Part shown: positions 46,939-55,738 of the stretch, in pieces
Layout of the letters: every line of letters begins with the position of its first letter
Position numbering within the stretch: the first letter of the stretch is position 1
From: Pseudomonas sp. PH1b
Lineage (GTDB): Bacteria; Pseudomonadota; Gammaproteobacteria; Pseudomonadales; Pseudomonadaceae
Length of the DNA stretch: 64,000 nucleotides
Reading direction: 5' to 3'
NCBI RefSeq assembly: GCF_000633395.1
Contig: NZ_AYMU01000008.1
Location: forward strand, 62,001 to 126,000
Notes under the pieces: generated by a model
Told to the model about the DNA's origin: nothing
What the model saw: the letters and a program-made list of their open reading frames with translations, nothing else
Databases searched by the model: none
Translations under genes and position numbers: made by a program

Positions 46939-48216
46939 TCAATCGGTGTTGCTGAAACCGTAGCGCTTGAGCAATTCATCGCGCTTGGCCGGGTGCATGT
47001 TGGCCAGGCGTACATCTCCCGCGTAGTGCGCCAGCACCCGGTGATCCATCAAGCGCCGCCAGAGCGCCGGCACGTAGGCCCAGACGATCATGGTGGCGTA
47101 GCCGTAGGGCAGCTGTGGCGACTCGTCGAAGTGGCGCAGGGCCTGGTAGGCACGGGTCGGGTTGGCGTGATGGTCGGAGTGACGCTGCAGCTGGAACAGG
47201 AAGATGTTGGTGACGATCCGGTTGCTGTTCCAGGAGTGACGCGGCGAGCAGCGTTCATAGCGGCCGTTGGGCTGTTTCTGCCGCAGCAGGCCGTAGTGCT
47301 CGACGTAGTTGACCACCTCCAGCAGGGAGAAACCGTAGATCCCCTGGATCACCAGGAAAGGAATCACCGCCGCCCCCAGCCAGGCAATCAGCACACCCCA
47401 GAGCACCACGCTGTACAGCCAGGCGCTGAGCACCCCGTTCTTCCAGTGCAGGGTCGGCAGGCCGAGCTTCTCCAGGCGCTGGCTTTCCAGATGCCAGGCC
47501 GAACTCAGGCTGAACCACACGGTGCGTGGCAGGAAGCTCCAGAACGACTCGCCCAGACGCGAACTGGCCGGATCTTCCGGGGTCGCCACCCGCACATGGT
47601 GGCCACGGTTGTGTTCGATGAAGAAGTGCCCGTAGAAGGTCGAGGCCAGGGCCAGCTTGGCCAGGAACTTGGCCATCCCGCGGTTCTTGTGCCCCAGTTC
47701 ATGGGCAATGTTGATGGCGATGCCAGTGGCCGCGCCGGTGGACATGGCCATGCCCAGGTAGGTGAACCAGCCGACACTGCCGTGCAACTGTGAGCGCTCG
47801 GTGAGGAAGGCGGCGAAGCTCGCCAGGCTGCCGTGCAGGTTCAACTGCTCGCTCAACTGCAACAGGCCGCCGGCGATGATCCAGTCCACCCCGCTGACCG
47901 CCATCCAGGCCGTCACCACCAGGGACAGCACCGAGAGCACGGCGCAGCTGTAGACGATGAAGCGGTAGTAGGGTTGTTTTTCCAGATCGGGGACCGCCGA
48001 CTCCGGCGGGTTGCTGGCGTCCTCCCCCATCAGGCCGTCAATCAGCGGGATCAGGCCGAAGATCACCAGTACTCCACTCCACCAGAACACCTGGACACCG
48101 GTGGCCAGGGCAAACAGACCGGCCAGCAATGGGGTGATCATGGGCAAGGTGCCGAGCCACCACAGGTGGCGCTTGCCATCGGTCCAGACGCCGGGTGCCG
48201 CCACGGAAACAGTCAT
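46939..48216 (-). CDS. alkB: Alkane 1-monooxygenase (AlkB family)
   Basis: A 425-residue integral membrane di-iron hydroxylase. GCGGAGG precedes ATG 48216. Six hydrophobic helices surround the histidine clusters: AHELGHKN, EHNRGHHVRV and LQRHSDHHANP, plus the AlkB-specific NYVEHYGLLRQ (HYG motif). It inserts oxygen at the end of medium- or long-chain n-alkanes. The electron donors rubredoxin and rubredoxin reductase are not in the window and must be encoded elsewhere. The neighbours FadL, PraB-like proteins and beta-oxidation genes support an alkane role over the related fatty-acid desaturase or xylene monooxygenase branches. Confidence 0.93.
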   Translation of the reverse strand: MTVSVAAPGVWTDGKRHLWWLGTLPMITPLLAGLFALATGVQVFWWSGVLVIFGLIPLIDGLMGEDASNPPESAVPDLEKQPYYRFIVYSCAVLSVLSLVVTAWMAVSGVDWIIAGGLLQLSEQLNLHGSLASFAAFLTERSQLHGSVGWFTYLGMAMSTGAATGIAINIAHELGHKNRGMAKFLAKLALASTFYGHFFIEHNRGHHVRVATPEDPASSRLGESFWSFLPRTVWFSLSSAWHLESQRLEKLGLPTLHWKNGVLSAWLYSVVLWGVLIAWLGAAVIPFLVIQGIYGFSLLEVVNYVEHYGLLRQKQPNGRYERCSPRHSWNSNRIVTNIFLFQLQRHSDHHANPTRAYQALRHFDESPQLPYGYATMIVWAYVPALWRRLMDHRVLAHYAGDVRLANMHPAKRDELLKRYGFSNTD

Positions 48217-48509
48217 GGCAGCCTCCGCAGGATGGCAGTCGGCAGAGGTGCTATAAAGGACAGCGCGGTGGCGCCGTTCAGAGCGTGAAGGGATGAAAAA
48301 ACAAAAGCGTGAAATGGCGTTATTTTCATTATTTTAATCGCTCAATTGCACTTTCAAAAAAAACATTCAAAACATTTTTTTAAAAAAATAGCTCGGGTTC
48401 GTTAGCTCGTCAACTATTTTTTCGGCTTGTTTCGAATGTCACCCGTGAAGCGTTTACCACTGCTGTCGAAGCCGTGACGCGAGCGCTCAAGACCGCCCTC
48501 GCCACCCCC

Positions 48510-49505
48510 TCAACTTGCTCTTGAAGCCGCGAACGGCGGATGCAGGATCGTCGCGCTGCGCTGCGGCGCAGCCTGGGAAGCAACGTGCCGGACCATGGCC
48601 ACCACCCGCTCGACCGCGCTGATGGGCAGCATGTGCCCACGGCCCGGGACCACCTCCAGCGTCAGCCCTGGCACCTTGCCGACCATGGACTCGCCATGCC
48701 GGCGGTAGTTGAGTACCGGATCGGCCGAGCCGTAGATCAGCCCGACCGGCAGCGTCAGGCTGGGGTAGTGCTTGACCATGTCCGGCAGGAAGCGATTGAC
48801 CAGCGCAATCTCGCTGGAGGCGTTGTAGAAGTTTTCCGAACGCATGCCCAGCAAGCCGCCGCCACGCTCGGCAAAGTCCTCGGGCACCGGGTCCGGGGCA
48901 AACACCGCCTTGACCAGACCGCGGCGCCCGAGCATGGCCATGGGTGCCGCCAGGGTCAGGGCCACCCAGCGCCGCAGCAATGCCGGGCGCACCCCCAGGG
49001 ACAGGAACACCAGCGGCAGCATGCGTTGCGGATGGGTCAGCGGCGCCACCAGCACCAGGCCGGACACCGACTGTGGATGATCCAGGGCCAGGGACAGGGC
49101 AACCGCGCCACCCAGTGAGTGCCCGAGCACCAGGGGCTGTCCCAGGTCCAGGGTGCGAATGAACTTGGCCACCAGGCTGGCCTGGGCCGGCAGGTCCGCC
49201 GACGCGCCCCGGGCCCGGGTGGAGTAACCGGAACCGGGGCGGTCGATGGTGATCACCCGGAACTGCTCGCGCAGCTGCGGCGCCAGGGAGTGGGTCAGGT
49301 TGCGTGCGCAACCGGACAGGCCGTGGATCATCAACAGCGCCGGCCCCCTGCCCTCGTCCGTGTAATGAATGCGCTCGCCGCCGATCTCCAGGAACCGCCC
49401 ATTGATCGGCACCTGGCGTTCGATCCGTCGATTGATGCGATAGCTCACCACCCCGAGCACCGCGCTGACCGCCAGGAACACCGCTGCCGCTACCAGCCAC
49501 TCCAT
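48510..49505 (-). CDS. Alpha/beta hydrolase with N-terminal membrane anchor
   Basis: A 331-residue hydrolase beginning at ATG 49505 with an N-terminal helix (WLVAAAVFLAVSAVLGVVSY) that should anchor it in the inner membrane. The oxyanion motif HGLSGCARN, nucleophile Ser in LGHSLGGAVALS, acid Asp in GSADPVLNY and His in GRGHMLPIS form a normal triad. It could hydrolyse esters made by the Baeyer-Villiger enzyme encoded divergently at 49771, a common pairing, but the substrate is unknown. The AT-rich 293 bases to the alkB start (48217-48509) hold the alkB promoter and a TGAAA..TTTCA repeat at 48310-48328. Confidence 0.85.
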   Translation of the reverse strand: MEWLVAAAVFLAVSAVLGVVSYRINRRIERQVPINGRFLEIGGERIHYTDEGRGPALLMIHGLSGCARNLTHSLAPQLREQFRVITIDRPGSGYSTRARGASADLPAQASLVAKFIRTLDLGQPLVLGHSLGGAVALSLALDHPQSVSGLVLVAPLTHPQRMLPLVFLSLGVRPALLRRWVALTLAAPMAMLGRRGLVKAVFAPDPVPEDFAERGGGLLGMRSENFYNASSEIALVNRFLPDMVKHYPSLTLPVGLIYGSADPVLNYRRHGESMVGKVPGLTLEVVPGRGHMLPISAVERVVAMVRHVASQAAPQRSATILHPPFAASRAS

Positions 49506-49770
49506 AACGCGCCCCCTCAGCTTCCCTGCGCCGGCGTCCGGGATCAGGATGATCCGGCTCGCGGCTGTCGCCTTAGGTCCGGTACCGCCGGTGACGTCCC
49601 ATCCTTGATCCGGATGAGCCCCACACAATCCACTGGCGGCCGGTGCAGGTGACATTTCCAGGTAATTTATTTAAATTAATTTTTAAAACATTATTTTAAA
49701 TTGTGCAATCCTGAGTTTTCACCCACCGACGAAAGTCACCCCAAGCGTCACCACAATCGAGGTACACACC

Positions 49771-51339
49771 ATGAATGCGTACTCGCCACCCAACGACCCC
49801 GAGGTCGTTGACATCGCCATCATCGGCGCCGGCTTCGCCGGGCTGTGCATGGCGATCAAGCTCAAGGAAGCCGGGCTGGAAGACTTCCTGGTTGCCGAAC
49901 AAGCCGCGTCCCTGGGGGGCACCTGGCGCGACAATCACTACCCCGGCTGCGCCTGCGACGTGCAATCCCACGTTTATTCCTTCTCCTTTGCCCCCAACCC
50001 GAACTGGACCCGGCAGTTCGCGCCCCAGGCGGAAATCCGCGAGTACCTGGAGAACTGCGCCAGGGACTTCGCCCTGGCGCCCTTTCTGCACTTCAACATG
50101 GGCCTGGAGCGGGCGGTCTTCGATGAGACCCGGGAGCGTTGGCAGCTGCGCTTTGGCAATGGCCGCGAAGTCAGTGCCCGAGTGCTGATCTCCGGCATGG
50201 GCGGCCTGTCGCGCCCGGCGATCCCGGACATCCCCGGGCTCGACAGCTTCACCGGCAAGCGCTTCCACTCCCAGCAGTGGGACCACCGCTACGGGCTGCA
50301 GGGCAAGCGGGTGGCGGTGATCGGCACCGGTGCCAGCGCGATCCAGTTCGTGCCGAAAATCGCCCCGCGGGTGGCCCAGCTGAAACTGTTCCAGCGCACC
50401 CCGCCGTGGATCATGCCCAAGCCCGACCGCGAACTCGGCACTGTGGAGCGCTGGGCCTTCAAGCACCTGCCGTTCACCCAGCGGCTGATGCGCTCGGCGC
50501 TGTACTGGGCCCTGGAAAGCCGGGTGATCGCCTTTGCCCGGCGCCCCGGGCTGATGAAAATGGTGCAGCGGGTGGCCTTGCGGCACCTGCGCAAACAGGT
50601 GCCCGACCCGGCCCTGCGCCAGCGCCTGACCCCCGACTACACCATCGGCTGCAAGCGCATCCTGATTTCCAACGACTACTACCCGGCCCTGTCCCGGGGC
50701 AACGTGCGGGTGATCAGCGATGACATCCAGCGCATCGACGGCGACGCCGTGGTCACCGCCGACGGCAGCCGCCACCCGGTGGACTGCATCATTTTCGGCA
50801 CCGGTTTCCAGGCCACCGACCCGATCCCCCGGGGCCTGCTGTTCGGCCGCCAGGGTCAGGACCTGATGGACAGCTGGGCCAGGGGCGCCCATGCCTATCT
50901 CGGCACCTGCCTGCCGGGTTTTCCGAATTTCTTCATGATCATCGGCCCCAACACCGGCCTGGGGCACAACTCGATGATCCTGATGATCGAGGCCCAGGTG
51001 GACTACCTGCTCAAGGCCCTGGAGCAGATGCGCCAAGGGGCAATTGCCACCCTGGAGGTCAAGCCCCAGGTCGAGAGCCAGTACAACCAGCGCCTGCAAC
51101 AGCGCCTGGCCGGGGCCATCTGGTCCACCGGCGGCTGCCGCAGCTGGTACCTGGACCCGCGCAGCGGCCAGAACACCACCCTCTGGCCCGGCTCCACCTG
51201 GGCCTTCAGGAAGACCGTGCAGCACTTTGCACTGCAGGACTACCTGACCACCCACCTGCCCCATCCCGGTGTGCTCGCCACGCCGGCTGTAGCACGCCCA
51301 TTGAACCTGCAAGAGGCTGCCCTCGATGAAAAACTTTAA
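49771..51339 (+). CDS. Type I Baeyer-Villiger flavin monooxygenase
   Basis: A 522-residue FAD/NADPH monooxygenase. FAD-binding GAGFAGLCMAIKL (about 14-26) leads to GGTWRDNHYPGCACDV. The diagnostic Baeyer-Villiger fingerprint FxGxxxHxxxW(D) is present as FTGKRFHSQQWD, followed by the NADPH motif VIGTGASAIQ. It would turn a ketone into an ester or lactone, or oxidise a similar carbonyl. It starts an operon with an SDR and a PF10118 protein and is divergent from the alpha/beta hydrolase. In alkane metabolism this set fits subterminal oxidation (alcohol to ketone to ester to acid plus alcohol). The natural substrate is not known. Confidence 0.9.
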   Translation: MNAYSPPNDPEVVDIAIIGAGFAGLCMAIKLKEAGLEDFLVAEQAASLGGTWRDNHYPGCACDVQSHVYSFSFAPNPNWTRQFAPQAEIREYLENCARDFALAPFLHFNMGLERAVFDETRERWQLRFGNGREVSARVLISGMGGLSRPAIPDIPGLDSFTGKRFHSQQWDHRYGLQGKRVAVIGTGASAIQFVPKIAPRVAQLKLFQRTPPWIMPKPDRELGTVERWAFKHLPFTQRLMRSALYWALESRVIAFARRPGLMKMVQRVALRHLRKQVPDPALRQRLTPDYTIGCKRILISNDYYPALSRGNVRVISDDIQRIDGDAVVTADGSRHPVDCIIFGTGFQATDPIPRGLLFGRQGQDLMDSWARGAHAYLGTCLPGFPNFFMIIGPNTGLGHNSMILMIEAQVDYLLKALEQMRQGAIATLEVKPQVESQYNQRLQQRLAGAIWSTGGCRSWYLDPRSGQNTTLWPGSTWAFRKTVQHFALQDYLTTHLPHPGVLATPAVARPLNLQEAALDEKL

Positions 51340-52222
51340 CGGTAAAGTCGCCGCCATCACCGGCGCCGCCTCCGGCATGGGCCGTGCCCTGGCCGTGGCC
51401 CTGGCCCGGGAAGGCTGCCACCTGGCCCTGGCGGACAAGAACCCCCAGGGCCTGGCCGAGACCGTGGCCCAGGCCCGGGCCGCCACCTTGCTGGCACTGC
51501 GCATCAGCAGCCAGGAACTCGACGTCGGCGACCGCCAGGCCATGTTCGCCTGGGCGGCCGCCACTGTGGCCGAGCACGGGCAGGTCAACCTGATCTTCAA
51601 CAACGCCGGGGTGGCCCTGTCGAGCACCGTGGAAGGCTCGAGCCTGGCGGACCTGGAGTGGATCGTCGACGTCAACTTCTGGGGCGTGGTCCACGGCACC
51701 CAGGCCTTCCTGCCCTACCTCAAGCAGGCCGGCGAAGGCCATGTCATCAACACTTCCAGCGTCTTCGGGCTGTTCGCCCAGCCGGGCATGAGCGGCTACA
51801 ACGCCACCAAGTTCGCCGTGCGCGGCTTCACCGAATCCCTGCGCCAGGAACTGGACCTGCAAGGCAACGGCGTCTCCGCCACCTGCGTGCACCCGGGGGG
51901 CATCCAGACCGAGATCGCCCGTTCCAGCCGCATCTGCGACAACGTCAAGGGCTTCCTGATCGACAACGAGCAACAGGCCCGCGACGACTTCGAGAAACTC
52001 TTCATCACCTCGGCGCAGACCGCCGCCAAGGTGATCCTGCTGGGCGTGCGCAAGAACAAACGGCGAGTGCTGATCGGACGCGATGCGCACTTCCTCGACC
52101 TGTTCGTGCGCCTGCTGCCCAGTGCCTACCAGGCCCTGGTGGTGTGGATCAGCCGGCGCATGGCGCCCAGGCCAGGCAAGGCGCCGGCGGTCTACGAAAC
52201 CCAGGACGAGCGGGGCCTCTGA
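51326..52222 (+). CDS. Short-chain dehydrogenase/reductase
   Basis: A 298-residue SDR starting inside the last 14 bases of the Baeyer-Villiger gene. Cofactor motif TGAASGMGRALAVAL, NNAGVALSS, Ser in INTSSVFGLF and YNATK. The acidic ADKN after beta-2 suggests NAD(H). The C-terminal extension of about 40 residues beyond the usual SDR length is Arg/Pro-rich and may meet the membrane (FLDLFVRLLPSAYQALVVWI). It would supply or remove the alcohol/ketone of its operon partner. Confidence 0.87.
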   Translation: MKNFNGKVAAITGAASGMGRALAVALAREGCHLALADKNPQGLAETVAQARAATLLALRISSQELDVGDRQAMFAWAAATVAEHGQVNLIFNNAGVALSSTVEGSSLADLEWIVDVNFWGVVHGTQAFLPYLKQAGEGHVINTSSVFGLFAQPGMSGYNATKFAVRGFTESLRQELDLQGNGVSATCVHPGGIQTEIARSSRICDNVKGFLIDNEQQARDDFEKLFITSAQTAAKVILLGVRKNKRRVLIGRDAHFLDLFVRLLPSAYQALVVWISRRMAPRPGKAPAVYETQDERGL

Positions 52223-52259
52223 GGCCCCATGCCGATTCATGTCTAGAGGAGCGCCAGCC

Positions 52260-53099
52260 ATGCTGCCCATCCGCCGTGACATCAAGGTCGAGCTGCCTGC
52301 CGACCGTGCCTGCGACTGGCACGAACAAGGCAGCCACGTGAGCCACTTCTTCAATGCCCTGTCGCTGCTGTTCCCTGCCGGCGAGCTGTTCTTCATGGAC
52401 AGCGTGCGCCATTACCGCGACCGCATCCACGACCCCGAGCTCAAGCGCGAGATCCAGGGTTTCATCGGCCAGGAAGCCATGCACAGCCGCGAGCACCTGC
52501 GCTACAACGACCTGCTGCAGGACGCTGGGCTGCCGGCCCATCTGCTGGACCGACGGCTGCGGATGATCCTCGACTTCCAGAAGAAACACTTCCCCGCCGC
52601 CTTCAACCTGGCAATCACCGTGGCCCTGGAGCACTACACGGCGATCCTCGCCGACCTGCTGCTGCGCGACCCGAGCCGCTTTGGCGATTCGCTGGCGGGC
52701 TATCGGCAGATGTGGCTGTGGCACGCCCTGGAGGAAACCGAGCACAAGGCGGTGTCCTACGACGTCTTCAACAGCGTGCTCAAGCCCGGGCCCAAGCGTT
52801 ACCTGATCCGCACCGGGACCATGCTGTTCACCACCCTGACCTTCTGGCTGGTGGTGTTCGACTTTCACCTGCGCATGCTGATCGCCGACCGCCGGCGCGG
52901 CGGCCACTGGCGCGGCCTGTGGCAGGTGATCAAGTACCTCTACGGGCCCAAGGGCGTGTTCCCGCGGATCGCCCTGCCCTGGCTGCAGTTCTTCAAGCCG
53001 GGCTTTCATCCCTGGGATCACGACAACCGCGAGCAATTGCAACGGATCGACGGCCTGGTCCAGGACATCGAACGCACCCGGGCCGCCGCGGCCAAGTGA
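52260..53099 (+). CDS. PF10118-type metal-dependent hydrolase
   Basis: A 279-residue helical protein with AGAGGAG before ATG 52260. Conserved metal-ligand candidates run in order: HFFNALSLLFPAGELFFMD, IGQEAMHSREHLRYN, ALEHYTAIL and HALEETEHKAVSYDVF, repeating (E/H)xxH motifs of a diiron/ferritin-like fold. A membrane-associated stretch lies at about 185-205 (FTTLTFWLVVFDFHL). The family commonly travels with Baeyer-Villiger and SDR genes in pseudomonads and actinobacteria. The reaction is unproven. Confidence 0.8.
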   Translation: MLPIRRDIKVELPADRACDWHEQGSHVSHFFNALSLLFPAGELFFMDSVRHYRDRIHDPELKREIQGFIGQEAMHSREHLRYNDLLQDAGLPAHLLDRRLRMILDFQKKHFPAAFNLAITVALEHYTAILADLLLRDPSRFGDSLAGYRQMWLWHALEETEHKAVSYDVFNSVLKPGPKRYLIRTGTMLFTTLTFWLVVFDFHLRMLIADRRRGGHWRGLWQVIKYLYGPKGVFPRIALPWLQFFKPGFHPWDHDNREQLQRIDGLVQDIERTRAAAAK

Positions 53100-53199
53100 G
53101 CGGCAACAGCGCGCTGCAACAGCGCCCGGCCCTGAGCCCCTGCGCGTACGCCAGGGGCTGCTAACCTGCAGCGCACCCTTTGTGCTGCGAGCCTGCGCC

Positions 53200-53985
53200 A
53201 TGATCCTGATCCTGCTGCCCCACGCCGACTACGACCCCACTGAAAGCAGCCTGCCCTGGCAGGCTGCCAGGGAGGCCGGGTTCGAGGCGCAATTCGCCAC
53301 GCCGCTGGGGTTTGTGGCCTACGCCGACTCGCGCCTGGTGAGCCTGGGCTTCGGCCCGCTCAACCCGCTGTTGATGACCCCGGCCGCCGACCTTGAGCGC
53401 TACCACAGCATGACCCGCGACCCGGCGTTTCTCAGCCCCCTGAACTACGCCGAAGTCGATCCGCAGGCCTTCGAGGGCTTGCTGATTCCGGGCGGGCATG
53501 CCCGGGGCATGCGCAGCCTGCTGGAGTCCGAGGAGGTCAGGCGCATCATCCTCGCGTTCTTCAAGGCCGATAAACCCGTGGCCGCGGTGTGTCATGGCCC
53601 CCTGGCGCTGGCCCGCTGCATCGACCCCGAAAGCCGGCGCTCGGTGCTCTACGGACGCAAGGTCACCGCCCTGCTCGCCGGCCCCATGGAACTGGCGGCC
53701 TGGATCGTCACCGCGCCGTGGCTGGGGCGCTACTACCGCACCTACGACCACAGCGTCGAGCACGAGATCAGGCAGGCACTGGCCAGCCCGGCGGACTTTC
53801 TCCGCGGCCCCTGGCTGCCCCGCCGGGACTCGGCGGCGCATCCCGAACGCGGCTTTGTGGTGCGTGACCGCAACCTGTTGACCGCACGCTGGCCGGGGGA
53901 CTGCCACCGCTTCGCCAATGAATGGGTAACCCTCCTGCAGCAGGCCCGCGAGGCAAAACCTCAGGCCGAGCAGGTCGCGCGCTGA
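53200..53985 (+). CDS. DJ-1/PfpI-family (type 1 glutamine amidotransferase-like) protein
   Basis: A 261-residue cytoplasmic protein. ATG at 53200 is used; an upstream in-frame GTG lacks a ribosome site. The core shows ILLPHADYDPTE at strand 1, GLLIPGGHARGM and the nucleophile-elbow Cys in VAAVCHGPLALARC, with His next to it. Members include glyoxalase/deglycase and chaperone-like enzymes. The C-terminal 60 residues (RGPWLPRRDSAAHPERGFVVRDRNLLTARW) are typical of the larger Hsp31-like branch. It overlaps the convergent MFS gene by 25 bases. Confidence 0.83.
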   Translation: MILILLPHADYDPTESSLPWQAAREAGFEAQFATPLGFVAYADSRLVSLGFGPLNPLLMTPAADLERYHSMTRDPAFLSPLNYAEVDPQAFEGLLIPGGHARGMRSLLESEEVRRIILAFFKADKPVAAVCHGPLALARCIDPESRRSVLYGRKVTALLAGPMELAAWIVTAPWLGRYYRTYDHSVEHEIRQALASPADFLRGPWLPRRDSAAHPERGFVVRDRNLLTARWPGDCHRFANEWVTLLQQAREAKPQAEQVAR

Positions 53986-55163
53986 CCCGGCTTGAAGGCG
54001 TGGCTGCGTGCGCCCCACACCAGCATCAGGCCCGCCAGCGCCAGAGCGGCCATGGCCCAGGGAAAGGACACCGCGCCATAGCGTTGCAACAGCAGGCCAC
54101 CGACCACACCGCCACAGGCGATTCCCAGGTTGAAGATCGTCACCAGCATCGACTGGGCGACGTCCGCGCCCTCCCCGGCCACGTCCGCCACGGCGGTCTG
54201 GAGCAAGGTCGGGGCGCCGCCGAAGGTCAGGCCCCAGGCGCCAATGCCGAGCCACAGCAGCCAGGGCTGGCTGGCGCCGATGCCCAACAAAAGGCAGGCC
54301 AGGGCAAAGCCTGCGAGGCTGCACAGGGTCAGCCCGCGCAACCAGCGATCGACGCCGAGCCCGGTCAGCCAGATCCCCGCCAGAGAGGCCAGGCCGAACA
54401 CCAGCAGGGCTCGATCCAGGGAAGCCGCCTGGCCCAGGGACGCCAGGAACGGCGCGATGTAGGTGTAGAGAATGTTGTGGGCCAGGATCCACACGAAGAT
54501 CACCAGCAGCGCCTGGGGCAGGCCCCGGGTGAGAAAGATCCGCGCGATCGGCTGGCGCTGGTGGGCCGACTGGCCGGGATAGTCCGGCACCGCCAGGCGC
54601 ACCCAGAACCACAGCAGCAGCGCCAGCAGCGACAGCCCCCAGAAAATCTCCTGCCAATCCATCCGCGTTCCCAGCCAGGCCCCCAGGGGCACCCCCAGGC
54701 ACAGGGCAATCGGCTGACCGACCCCCACCACCGCCAGGGCCCGGCCCTGCAGCTCGGGCACCACCAGACGCCGGGCATAACCGGCCAGCAAGCCCCAGAC
54801 CAGCCCGGCGGCCATGCCTGCGGCAAAGCGTGCGGCCAGGGTCAGCAGATAGTTCGTCGACAACGCGGTGAGGCTGTTGAACAGCAACAAGCCGCCGATG
54901 GCCAGCAACAGCAAGGGCCGGCGACGCCAGCTGCGGGTGAGCGCGATCAGCGGAATCGCCGCGGCCACCGAACCCAGGGCATAGACACTGATCAACTGCC
55001 CGGCCAGGGCCTGACTGATGCCCAGGCCCTGGCTGATCTGCGGCAGCAGGCCGGCGGGCAGTGTTTCGGTGACGATGGCGACAAAGCCGGCCAGGGTGAA
55101 GGCCAGCAATTGCCAGATCGGCAGCCGGTTGGAGGCGGCCGGAAGAGATGAAGAACGATTCAT
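53961..55163 (-). CDS. MFS transporter (DHA1-type exporter)
   Basis: A 400-residue 12-helix carrier starting at ATG 55163. The N-terminal helix ends in ETLPAGLLPQISQGLGIS and helix 2-3 carries LIALTRSWRRRPLLLLAI, the motif-A position of DHA1 carriers such as the sugar or nucleoside exporters NepI/SotB. It would be proton-driven; the substrate is unknown. An eight-base A run (about 55172-55180) and the first REPIN array lie directly upstream, so its promoter must be short or lie inside the array. Confidence 0.83.
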   Translation of the reverse strand: MNRSSSLPAASNRLPIWQLLAFTLAGFVAIVTETLPAGLLPQISQGLGISQALAGQLISVYALGSVAAAIPLIALTRSWRRRPLLLLAIGGLLLFNSLTALSTNYLLTLAARFAAGMAAGLVWGLLAGYARRLVVPELQGRALAVVGVGQPIALCLGVPLGAWLGTRMDWQEIFWGLSLLALLLWFWVRLAVPDYPGQSAHQRQPIARIFLTRGLPQALLVIFVWILAHNILYTYIAPFLASLGQAASLDRALLVFGLASLAGIWLTGLGVDRWLRGLTLCSLAGFALACLLLGIGASQPWLLWLGIGAWGLTFGGAPTLLQTAVADVAGEGADVAQSMLVTIFNLGIACGGVVGGLLLQRYGAVSFPWAMAALALAGLMLVWGARSHAFKPGQRATCSA

Positions 55164-55199
55164 GAACAGGTGCTCACACAAGAAAAAAAAGTCCACCCT

Positions 55200-55731
55200 G
55201 TAGGAGCCGGCTCGCCGGCGAAGAGGCCCTTGAGCCTCGCATCGCCCTCGAAGCAGTCCGCAAGACATGCAGCGCCTGGGCCGACGCCTTCGCTGGCAAG
55301 CCAGCTCCTACAGCAGTCAGGTACACCGTGCAGGCCCCTGTAGGAGCCGGCTTGCCGGCGAAGAGGCCCTTGAGCCTCGCATCGCTCTCGAAGAAGTCCG
55401 CAAGACATGCAGCGCCTGGACGGCAGCCTTCGCTGGCAAGCCAGCTCCTACAGCAGTCAGATACACCGTGCAGGACCCTGTAGGAGCCGGCTTGCCGGCG
55501 AAGAGGCCCTTGAGCCTTGCATCGCTCTCGAAGAAGTCCGCAAGACATGCAGCGCCTGGACGGCAGCCTTCGCTGGCAAGCCAGCTCCTACAGCAGTCAG
55601 ATACACCGTGCTGCCCCCTGTAGGAGCCGGCTCGCCGGCGAAGAGGCCCTTGAGCCTCGCATCGCTCTCGAAGAAGTCCGCAAGACATGCAGCGCCTGGA
55701 CGGCAGCCTTCGCTGGCAAGCCAGCGCCTAC
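55200..55731. repeat. Tandem array of four REPIN units, 140-bp period
   Basis: Units at 55200-55311, 55340-55451, 55480-55591 and 55620-55731 each have 112 bases. Each has a left REP GTAGGAGCCGGC(T)(T/C)GCCGGC, about 66 bases of near-identical core (CCCTTGAGCCT.. to ..CAGCGCCTGG), and a right inverted REP GCTGGCAAGCCAGC(T/G)CCTAC. The 28-base spacers are nearly identical (starting AGCAGTCAG), giving a strict 140-base period. Reading frames crossing it on both strands are chance. It sits 8 bases from the stop of the dehydrogenase at 55739. Confidence 0.95.
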
Positions 55732-55738
55732 GGGGCAT

